Part shown: one piece after another, positions 22,901 through 34,900 of the stretch
Position numbering within the stretch: the first letter of the stretch is position 1
Layout of the letters: the number at the start of each line of letters is the position of its first letter
Assembly (NCBI RefSeq): GCF_037042905.1
Contig: NC_087246.1
Location: forward strand, 37,442,001 to 37,506,000
Source: Lytechinus pictus
Taxonomy: Eukaryota > Echinodermata > Echinoidea > Temnopleuroida > Toxopneustidae
DNA: 64,000 nucleotides
Direction: 5' to 3'
Notes under the pieces: generated by a model
What the model saw: the letters and a program-made list of their open reading frames with translations, nothing else
Database searches by the model: none
Told to the model about the DNA's origin: nothing
Program-made: the position numbers and the translations under genes

Positions 22901-25900
22901 ACAGAATAGTATAAGAGTTCTTGTATAGCGCATATCACATTATGATATGACGTCCCTATGCACTTCCAAAGGACTTGGATATTATAACCCCGGCTTTAGC
23001 CCCACAGCCTTTAACAGCGCGGAAGCATTTCAAGGAATGAATTCCTGCCAGGTACCCATTTACCTCAACTGGGTTGAGTGCAGCATGATGTGGATGAATT
23101 TCTTGCCGAAGGAAATTACGCCATGGTTGGGATTCGAACCTGCAACTGTCTGTTGCATAGTCAGGAGAATAATCCACACGGCCAAAATGCTCCACATGTG
23201 TTATTGACTGTTTGAAATATTCTTGCACCTCACCCCTTTTTGATGATATGTTTAAGTTCAATAGTTCTGTCCATACCTACCCAACTCGTACATCTGGAAA
23301 CTTTCATCTCACAAACCCCAGACTGTTAATTACCTCTAAATCAATTCGACATCAAATGTAAAGTATATGCCCTCACCATTTTTTTCCTTCAAATTATGTA
23401 TTATGTTTATATTGTATGCATCATGAATTATTTTGTATATTACAAACAATGTAAATATTTTTGATAATGTATTGTGAACGCAGAAATAAAAATAAAACAA
23501 ACAAACCCCCAGGAGAAAAAAATGCTGCGTACTGCCATATTAGTGTCTCAGTTACGTTATGTGAACCCTTGGAATTGGTTTCCTTGTTGTGATTGCTTGT
23601 TTATCATTATTTACTACACGCAGGTTCAAGGGGCAGCTTGTAAGCAGGAACAGGAATCTTCGGAAATGACCTTGTGTAGGCCAAGAAGGTGTTCTGTAAT
23701 CCTAAAAGACTGCAAAGATTTATGCAGTGAGGTATGATAAGACAATACACAATTATTCCCAGACGTTTCTTTCTTGCCTCTGTCATGTATAAATATTTTG
23801 AAGCCTTAGAATTGAAACATTCACAGTTCACCTCAGATGTGTTTGTCTTTTCAGTCATTCAGAGCTGCCAAGTAGTACGAATATTCCGTATTTACATGTA
23901 GTACTGAAATTTGAAAAAGAATACTGATGGTTTCATGCAAAATACTGATTTCTAAATTAACAGTTTTATGTGTTGTCCTATGGTATTTCTTAGAAAATAC
24001 TGATTTCCTCATTAAAATACTGATTTTGATTTTGTAACACTGAAATGTTCTTGTGTAGGTTTGCAGCTCTGGTCATTTGACTCAGCGATTTATATGTTGA
24101 TGATTTGGGGGAATACACAAGTTCATGTTCTGCTGTGATGTCTGTATACTCCAAACTGCACAAGACTAGCTTTTCATAATGCTGTTTGTAAAGTCATGCA
24201 TGAATTTTTTAAATACTTTATTTGATTTTATTTATGAAGCAGACTTCCTGCTTCCTCTTTGCTGACTCTGTGCAGAAATTAAGAATCGAAAGAGAGAAGA
24301 CAGAAACTGAGTGGATGTTTTTGGTTTAAGGTACCTTATTAGAAGTCACATCTATGGCTTCACTTTAGCTTTCCTGCTCCCTCCTTCCTTTACCTTTATG
24401 CAGAAATTGGGAGAGTGGAATGTAGCGGAATCACTGAAGGTCACTAAAGGGCATTCACCATCGAATGATCTCCCATCCAGACAGTTACGTTTACCACCTT
24501 GTTCTATTATGAAGGAATTCCACACAAAGGTAAATGTATATGCAGTAGATAAAGACGAGACAGGCAGTGTTTTTTTAAGTAATAGGTGAGAGAACTTGAA
24601 GTGAAAATTGTACATGGAAACGTAATAATGCTATTACTGGCTGATTCATAATGATAAATTTTGAAGATTGATTTTTTAATTTTAAGAAAATGATGAAAAT
24701 TTATAATGCACTGCAATATATGCAGTTTACTTTGTGTATTTTTTTGTTCCAATTTCTGTAAAATTTGTCTTTTAGACGGGAAATTCTTGAAAGCTGATTT
24801 CATTTTGATTCTCGTTGTATAGGATATCAAGGAGTGAATTAGGCTGATGATTAGCCGAAAATTCTTCAAAATAACTTCACCCAAAGTTACCACCATATGC
24901 AGAAAACTATCTCCAAATTTTGGAAAAAATTTTCTATTCATTGTGTCACCAAATTCATTCCATCCCTCATTTGAAAATAGTTTGGCCTAACAGCACTTGA
25001 ATCTACATTTGATTAATTGGTTTCCTGACATTTCTATCGTGTAGCATTCTAAAGATGGTATCCATGCATTCTTATAACGGATACACGATAATTATATGTG
25101 CAATATCTAGCGTAATACAAATCTTTCCTTTGTGATGGTTTGGCTAAAGAGAATTAAAGCCTAGTTGCTCTATGTAGATAGACTAATCATGTGATGTAAG
25201 GGTAACAACCACTCTTAACGTACCACAGTCGTTCATGGCCACCGCACGATGTTTATAGAGCATGTAGATGCAACTTTCTCAAGTTGATACTTCCTTTTCA
25301 TTTATTGATTTCAGGGACAAGGTAAAGGAGAACTGTCAGAAGTAAGACAGAGATCTTCACCACCAAGGACTGAAATGAGCCACACTTCTTTCATGGCTAT
25401 GCTTGGCTTGACCCCAACATCGAAGGTCAAGGTACAAACTTACAATGTAATCTTGTATTTTTTGCTTTGTAGTTCATGATTTTGTAAATGTAATAAAATA
25501 TTTCCTGGAAAAGTTTTAGTAGCAAAATGTATGTTGATCTGAAAAAAAGTGGCAAATCGCCTTTTATGAAGATCATGGATTCTAAGCACAATCATATCGG
25601 TATTCCATGATTTCTGGCAAATTTATTGTAATTGAGCACAAAATATGACAGTTGATTTTGACTTGTATGTTTTCCAGGGCATATTTAATTGCCCTTATCA
25701 TGCATACTAGTAATGTACACTTGCGTACACTTATTGTATCCCCCGAACAGAGTTCGGAGGATACTATGGATTTGGCCTCATCGCGCCGCGTCTGCCGCCG
25801 CAGAGATTTCCTTGTGAGCACTTTATCGGCTGCATTTCTTCTATATCATCTTCAAATGTGGCATGAAAGTCGAGTATGGTATATCGAAGCCGCCTATTGA

Positions 25901-28900
25901 TTTTGGTGTGGGCGGAGACATCATTGCCATGGTAACAAGAGTTTTTGTGGAAATAGCAGAGATGTCCTTGTAAGTGCTCTACCAGCTGCATTTCTTCTCG
26001 GATCATCTTTGAATGTGGCACGAAGGTCCATTATGGTAAAGCAAAGCCGCCTATTGATTTGGTGTGGGCGGAGACATCATTGCCATGGTAACAAGAGTTT
26101 GTGTTGAATAGCAGAGATGTCCTTGTGAGCGCTCTACCAGCTGCAATCCTTCTCCGATCATCTTAAAATGTGGCATGAAGGTCCATTATGGTTCAGCAAA
26201 ACCGCCTATTGATTTTGGTGTGGGCGGAGACATCATTGCCATGGTAACAAGAGTTTTTGTGGAATAGCAGAAATGTCCTTGTGAGCACTCTACTAGCTGC
26301 ATTTCTTCTCTGATCATCTTCGAATGTTTCATGAAGGTCCATTCTGGTAAAGCAAAGCCGCCTATTGATTTTGCTGTGGGCGGAGACATCGTTGCCATGG
26401 TAACAAGAGTTTTTGTGGAATAGCAGAGATGTCCTTGTGAGCGCTCTACCAGCTGTATTTCTTCGATCATCTTCAAATGTGGCATGAAGGTCCATTATGG
26501 TAAAGCAAGCCACCTATTAATTTTGGTGTGGGTGGAGACATCGTTGCCATGGTAACAAGAGTTTTTGTGGAAATAGCAGAGATTTCCTTGTGAGTGCTCT
26601 TCTGGCTGCATTTCTTCTCCAATTATCGTCAAATTTGTCATGAAAGTCCATTATGGTAAAGCAAAGCCACCTAATGATTTTGGAGTGGGTGGAGACATGG
26701 TTGCCATGGTAAACATATTTTTGTGGAAAACTTGGTAAAACCTGTAACTTCTGCTTTTTTTCCAGTTTGTCATAACAGTTGGCACACAGAAGCAATATTA
26801 GAAGGTGAAGCGAAGATGCCTTTCATTTTTGGTGGGGGGTCTTAGGGTTAGGTTTACAAAATATATCCAGATTACTCTATAATTGTATTCCCCAACAGGT
26901 GATACTGGACAATACTTTAGGTTCTGCAGAGTCACGCTGCTGCGTGACTCTGCAGATGTGGTACCTCTGCAAATTTGGTACCCACAGGCAAAATGTGGGC
27001 AGGGTCATTGTCGCCATGATAATTGTATTTATTTGTCAAATTTCTGTGTGAGCTCTATATATCGCAATGACGGATGACGCGGTTGGTTCAAGGGATACAT
27101 GTGCTCGGCTGCGCGACCCGCCGAGCATCTCTAGTTTTAGTGTTCCTTAGAATGAAATAGTACACAGGTGCTACAAACTTTCATTTTACACATACTCGAT
27201 ATCATGATAAATCTTATCATTAAAAGATCAAAGCTGTTATCAGTGATCACCGAAATACCAAACACTATTTTCTATTCGATGGGCAAATCTTCGAATTGTA
27301 AAATTATTAAATTTGTACCGAATGGACTGCAACCATGTGGTATCAGATGCCATATTTTCACCAGGATAGCAGTATTATGAGTTACCAATTTATTTCCATT
27401 TGTAATCAGAATGTGAATTGTTGATTAGGTGATGTCAACATTGTGTTAACCCTTAAACCAACTCACAGCTTGATTTTGATTGTTGTTTCTCAAACCAGGT
27501 GTCAGACACAGCAGTTATCAATGAAGTGAAACAAAGATCTCAACCAATTACCAACACTGACTCGCCTTTGGGAACTCTTCGTCTGCGTCGATGTTCGGTT
27601 GTCATGGTAAAGCTTGAGGTAAGAATTCGCCCCTCATAGAGAAGTGAAATCTGTCTAACTAGTGACCTTCTCAGCTTTCAGCTATTGGGAAGGGGGGGGG
27701 GGGCACTGATTGGCTCAACCAACATGAACAACATTCATTTAACATATGTATTACTTTTCATGTATTTACCGAGGCATATTCTGCTATTATCGTAATAGTA
27801 TTGCACATATCCACTGGACATAGTGTTCGGCATTCCCACATATTATTACAACGGTGCAAATAGTGCTTCCATCATTCAAGGAATTAAGTCCTTGCCATTA
27901 TAAACAATGGTATAAATTTTGACAAGAATTATATCTTTCCGTGTGTGTCAAGCATCGCGTTTTAATTTAAAGGAAATACAGAGATTTAATAATAAATATG
28001 ATTTTTTTTAACTTGGTAAAATTAGGTTATGGAAAGAGAAGAAGCTGAAAACCAAACTCCTGTCCCTCCTACCATCTCATACTCAGACCAAGAAGAAGAA
28101 GACCAGAACATTCCTTTTATTCAAGATCATGATAGGGTATGATAATTATTACTTATTATTGGGAGTCATTGTAAGGAGCAATTGATTGCAAATAATTGTG
28201 ACTGAAACCGAAGTCCCTGTCACCTTCTGATTTGAGGAGAAAATACAGATCTGATCCTAAACCTGCATGGTTAGCAAATAATGAGAAAATAATGATATAG
28301 TCTGAAGTGTTATATCACAGGAAACAAGCCGAGGACTATTAAATTTCATTGTATTGTGTGCATCCAGTTTATCTTGTCAAATATTCAGGCACATATCCCA
28401 AAGTTTGGTTCTACTGTTTGTGCAATTATTGTCATTGCGCTCCTTGAAAGAATTTGTATTTTTTTGTTATTATTATTGTTTTTGTGTGAGACTTTTATCT
28501 TAGTCATTTATGAAGTCTTATATTTGATTGGCAATATTTATGCAGTAAAAACACTATGTAAAGAAACTATTTTGTTTGATTCTTTCAATCAATATTGACA
28601 TTTCATTCTGAAACTAGGTAATGGAAGAAGAAGCTGCAGCCTTTCCTTTCATCATTGACCCAGGACAAGAAATTGGAGACCAGAGCTCGTCTTCTTTTGA
28701 AGATCATAATGGATTTATAAAAGAAGCGCCTGTCTCTCCTTACATCATCGACTCGGATCAAGAAGAAGGAAACCAGAGCACTTCTTTTCTTCTAGATCAT
28801 AATGGGATGATGGAAGGAGCTCCTATCTCTTGTTCCGTCGCTGACTCAGGCCAGGAAGTCGAGGACCAGGCCACTCCTTTTCTTCAACATGATAATGGGG

Positions 28901-31900
28901 TATGCTAAGCAAGTAGTGAATAAGCTCTGTTTAGATGTGGTAAGATAGATCTCTGCAAGATTTTGTGCACACTCAACGGGTTAGGAGGTTATCCTTCAAA
29001 AACTTGGTCAAGGGAAGGGATTTTTTTAAAATCTCACTGCTGCAAAGAGCCATTGATTAATCAACTCAGCAAGGGCCAATCGTAACTCTTTGTAAGACGG
29101 TGCACAATATCACAAGTTCCACATATTGCCAAGGACAGTGCACAAATATGTGTGCAGACCATGTCTGAGCAACCCTTCAGAGTGAATATTTCTTCATATA
29201 CTGATAACAAAATACTGAATTGTTTAAGGGTCAAGTCCACCTCAGAAAAATGTTGATTTGAATCAATAGAGCATAATCAGACAAGCATAATGCTGAAAAT
29301 TTCATCAAAATCGGATGTAAAATAGGAAAGTTATGACATTTTAAAGTTTCGCTTATTTTTCACAAAATAGTTAAATGAACGAGTCAGTTACATGCAAATG
29401 AGAGAGTCGATGATGTCGCTCACTCACTATTTCTTTTGTTTTTTATCGTTTGAATTATACAATATTTCAATTTTTACAGGTTTGACAATAAGGACAAACT
29501 TGACTGAACCATAAAATGTTAAACAATGGTAATTCCACATGTTCAGGGAGAAATAAAACTTTTTTTCACAGGACAATGGGGAGAAAATTAGAATATTTCA
29601 TATTTCATATTATAAAATACAAAAGAAATAGTGAGTGAGTGATGTCATCAGTTCCCTCATTTGCATACCAACTAAGATGTGCACATAACTGTTTTGTGAA
29701 ATGAAGCAAAACTTTAAAATGTCATAACTTTCTTATTCTAAATTCGATTTTGATGAAATTTTCAGCGTTATGCTTGTTGGATTTTTCTCTTTTTATTCAA
29801 ATCAAGTTTTTGTTTGGGTGGACTTGTCCTTTAATGATGGCAATTTTATGTTCCAAGTATAAAGGACGTGAAAACAGCACTCCCCACTTTGAAAGTACAG
29901 AAAAATAACCATTGATTTAAAGGCAAAGTTATAGAATATCCACTCTAGATCAAAGGGCCATAAAAATCTCCCTGTTTGCTCTTGTCTATTCATTTCTCTT
30001 AAAACAGAGTAAGAATACTGTCTGTTCATCAATGTTAATCAGTATGATTTGGTGATATGGATTTTAGTAGTATACACTTGTACCTTCTGTGATATCCATA
30101 ACAGGGAACCGTCGAGCAAGCAGTCAAGGACCTGAAAAGACATTCTCCACAGATGAACAGGTTGGACTTGTCAAGATGTGCCCGCCTACGTGAGTGTTCT
30201 GTTCGTCTTAGAAAGTATAAAAAGGTATGTGAGTTTGGTGACTTGTTTTTAAGCACTAAAGCCAAAATTGACCCTGATATTTTAACAAAGTGGTACTGAA
30301 CTTCCTATAACCTTAACCATATTTTGATGAATTATCTTGCATTTAGATTCCATTAACATCACAAATTCAGATCTGCAAAGAACATATGTTGATTTAAGCT
30401 GTTGGTAGTGAAAATATTTGAGAATCTGAATCAGCACCCATGAACTTATTCCTGTCCTATATAAGGTTGTGTATAAGTTACAAGCTGCTTTGTAATACAC
30501 TCACTGATATCATGAAAGAAAAGCCAGTAATTGTAAATTACGTTTTACTTGACCTACGTTTTGAGGAAAATCTGTTGCAACTCGCATGGTAAAAGGGAGA
30601 AAATTCTCTAGACCATCAAGCATGTAACTGTCTTTGACATTTATATGTGCTCATTGAAAAATTAGGATAAGTGTGTATTGGTTCATGCATTTTTGTCTCG
30701 CCTGCATAGCAAGCGAGACTATAGGCGCCGCTTTTCTGACGGCGGCGCACAGTGGGCCGGGGCGAAACAAAAGTGCGCCAAAAGTCATTTTGGGCAATTT
30801 CAGATTTTTGATTTTTGTCATGCCCAGCTGAAAGACAACACTTTGAAGAATACTTCAGCAAAATATTTCATTCCGGAATTTGCATAAAGGTTGTTAATTT
30901 CCTACCTCAAAACCTAAAATGTGACATTTTGCGAAATACCGCGTATATGACAACCTAGTTGATAAACAGGCCATTTCTCAGGAGGTTTTTCATGTAGGAA
31001 CCTGAAATTGCTCCCACATAATCCTGATATATTCCTTTTTCGTGTGAAAGGGCTCAAAGTAGATAAAGGACACCTTTCAGGAGGTTTATAGGATGATTAT
31101 TCCTTGAAATAGGCTGAAAATTCATGTTTTCTGCATTTACATTAGAAACGTTTGGATTTCTGTGGATTTCCGTCTAAATTCTATCAGCGTAATTTTTCCC
31201 GATGTCTAAGCTTTAACCCTATAGCGCCTACAGATTCCTATGCATAATGGCAATTACTCACTGGAGGAAACAATAAAACTGGTAATAAGTAGGCATTGTT
31301 CCAAACAAATTCAAATAGTTTTTTTGTCTCACCTGCATAGCAGAGTGAGACTATAGGCGCCGCTTTTCCGACGGCGGCGCACGTACGTGCACGTTACACG
31401 CAGTCAATGGAAAGTATATGTGTCGCGCCATCTTGGTTAATTTCACCACTACGTTGCGAGAGGGCGCTCGTCAAATTTTACAAAAAAAATCGTAAGAGAC
31501 AGGCTCGTAATTATAAGGTGACTTTAGGCCACAATAATTAATTTAGGGATGGTCCGGGAAATAAGTCGTGTCGATTTTCGAATTTAGGAATGTATAACGA
31601 ATCAATACATATAAAATTCATCAATACTCATGATGTTTAATGAGTAAAACAAAGCCTTCTTCCCCGGCGTCGCACGTCCTCCCGAGTTACGGTGGTGCTC
31701 TTGCACATTTTGGGTATAGTTCAAATCATCAATAATATCTCGATTCTGCAACTTATTGTATTCTAATTTCATGATTTTTTGTATTATTTAGGTCATTTGC
31801 AACACTTTATTCATTGACAATTACAAGTGTTAATTTCAAACTTTCCCGCTATTGAGTCTTGAATCTACCCTTGTCCGCAGGCCCCTCTTGTGTGTACTGT

Positions 31901-34900
31901 GTCATTATGTGTGTGTCTATGGAGCACCACATCCGAAATCTTACAAAATCGTGCTGATTCTGTGGCATTAAAATACCTCGTAAGACAAAGAGAGTTCCAT
32001 TTTTGAATTTTCCTGAAACATTTACCAGAAAATTAAAGCTAAAAGAGCAATATTGTGATGAAAAGGATGTACACCCCCCCTCCCCTTGCCCCACATGTGT
32101 AGCTGTGCCAATATACTCAATCACAAAGAAATGATAATATATGATTGGTTTTATATTTTTGCAGCAGGAAATAATAATAATGATAATAATAACAATTAAA
32201 ATAAAATAATAATTATAAATAAATTAATGACAATGATAATAATAATAGTAATGATAATAACAATTATAATGGCTGTTCAATGTAACTTCTTCCACTGGCT
32301 GTTATTCCTTCAATCATTTTGCCAATTTGTACTTGTTTATGTAAAAATCATGTTTATTATTTATTGCTATTATAATGTAAATGTTGCAATTTTGTAATTT
32401 GATTCTTTTTTTATTTTGTGTTAGTATTTATATAAATGTTTTTCATGGTAATGTTATATGTTTATCACGAGTGGAGTTGGAGGTAGCTTATGTCTCTTAT
32501 TTTCCCTTGGAAACTTTGAGGAGAAATTTATTAAATGAATTTAATAAATGAATTTAATGTTTAAAACTCTTCATCTGGCTGGCCCCTATTAAAAAAATTT
32601 ACAACACATTATAGATATTGAATTTCAAATATTATTATACGAAAGGTAAACAGAACAATGTAGACCTGTATTGAATGCAAGTGAACAACACAATTTCATA
32701 AAGCAAATTAATCTTCCTTTATGCTCTCTCTCTCTCTCTCTCTCACTGTTACTGGTCTTTTAAGTTTTAATACAATCATTGAGTTTTTAATGTAGACAAT
32801 CATAATGTTGCCCCCCCCCCCCCACCGCCCCCCCCCTCATTTCTACACATTCTGATTAACTCTCAACATGCAAGGAAAATATGCTCATTGTGGTAATCTT
32901 GTTAAAATACAATTTTTATCAAACTAAAAACAAAACTAAACATGCATGCTCTTCATCAGTAGCCAGGGCATGAACATTCTTACCTGAAACAAAATCTGTT
33001 TCTGAAGCATGCGAACCATGTTTGCTTGCTCCTGGCTAGACAGATTACTCCTGGTATACTCTGAACCGAATATGATTATGGATTCAGCGGTCATGATAAG
33101 AAGATTAATATGAAGTAATATTAAATAAAATTTAAAAAAAAATATTCTTGTTCATACCACAATCTCAATTACAGTAAATAACCATACAAAATTAATTGAA
33201 AGAAAATTTATATTCGATGAGAAAAGAGCAAAATAATTGTAATCAATTCTCATCACTCTTCATGCTGTCCACTACGTGTGTTTTGCAAAATCTTCAAGAT
33301 TTAGCAGATGTCAGAAACATATGTGAAAAAAGGAAAATGCTGATAAATCAATTTCTGATAAATCAATTTCTGATCTCTAGTCAAGGCAACAATATGTACC
33401 CAGATCAATCTCTTTATTCACTGTATTGATGAGGTAATTTTGATTCAGACCCAAAGAGCAAGATATCAATGAGAAACATGTGCGTATATCATGATGAATA
33501 TGCTATCTTGACAGAAGAGCCCTCAACGCACGTACCCTTCTGGCCTTAACCCCAAGAAAGAGAGCGAGAGAGATGATTGGTAGTGATCGAGATGAAATTA
33601 AGAAAGTTTTGTATCAAAGATCTATAAAAAAAAAATTGCATTAAATGTTAATGCAGATATGGGGTTGTCTAATTTTAAAGAAAATCATTGAAAATGCCCC
33701 GGACTGATCCCCCACCCCCGCCCCCTCCCCCGTGTGGACGTGGACCTGGCCTGGTCAGCGAGCAACTCAACTATCAAGTACCGTTGACCTGGCGTTGAGC
33801 ACAAAAATACAAAGGTAAGATGGATCTAACTGAACATTTTTTAATCGGCATAATGGAAGATATTAACAGTCAATTGCCTTGGCTTGACTTGCACAATCAG
33901 TCGCGAGTTGGAGCTGTTCACCTATTTCAGCTCAGTCACTCACTTTGAATATTGAATTTGAAAGTGTGTTTGTATCTCAAACTGGTTAAAATTCACAAAT
34001 GATATTCATGAATACATATATTATTGATATGCCTACAGATTTGAATCTTACAACATTTAGTTATATTTTAAGAGGATCATGAATAACTATGAGTAGGTTA
34101 AATTTCGATGTAACGCGGAAAGTCCAATATGGGACTACACAGGCCACCGCGTTCCAGGGAAAATCGAGGCCGCTACGCACGGGCGCCTAAGAAGGCAGCG
34201 TACGGTGAAATTCACATGTTGGCGGCTTTATCTATCGTTAGTTTTTATTAAAAAACATATTTATTAGCAACATTATTTCAAAAGCCACCCAAATATTAAC
34301 GATTGAAATGTATTCTTTTGAATCCTTCGAGCGATAATTCTAAATATCCCTTACTTTCCAAAAAATCGTCCTCCAGAGATACATATGTCAAATCTCACAA
34401 TATTTCACTCTGAATTTGCTGTTCTTCACATGGCACTGCAGCCTCAGGATGAATTTAACACTTGTAATTGTAAATGAGAAAAAGATCGGGATGATCATTT
34501 AGAATAATATATTTTTTGAAAGAATTCATAAAAAAGTTGCAGTTTTTTTATATGATTGACTAAAATATAGCTATTTTAAATCAATTTTTTTCATGAGAAA
34601 AATGGGTCATTTAAAGTGATATTTTAATTTATTTTTTAACTAAGAACCATAACAAAATATATATGATATGAAAGAGGGTGAAAATCTCTTTTATAATCAT
34701 GCATATTCATATTTTGTAAGGGAACGATGGTTGTGATTGGCTCAGATTTCATGAGACCAAAAAAGGATCCAGCAATCAGCGCGAAGTTTGACGAAATGGA
34801 AAATTAATGGCGGCGCCCATAAGATTTCCGGGTTGCACGTACGTGGGCGGCGGCGTCAACACCAAATCTTAACCTGAGGTTAAGTTTTTGAAATGACAGC

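Noticed and set aside
24276..24340. Second exon-like segment (TGTGCAG then KLRIEREKTETEW)
   Set aside because: It resembles the start of exon 7 and follows a similar pyrimidine tract, but hits a stop after 17 codons and has no donor in frame. Possibly a decayed duplicate of exon 7.
25764..26795. Overlapping frames with repeated CYHGNDVSAH-like peptides
   Set aside because: They follow the 156-bp tandem array, change frame between units and show no conserved protein.
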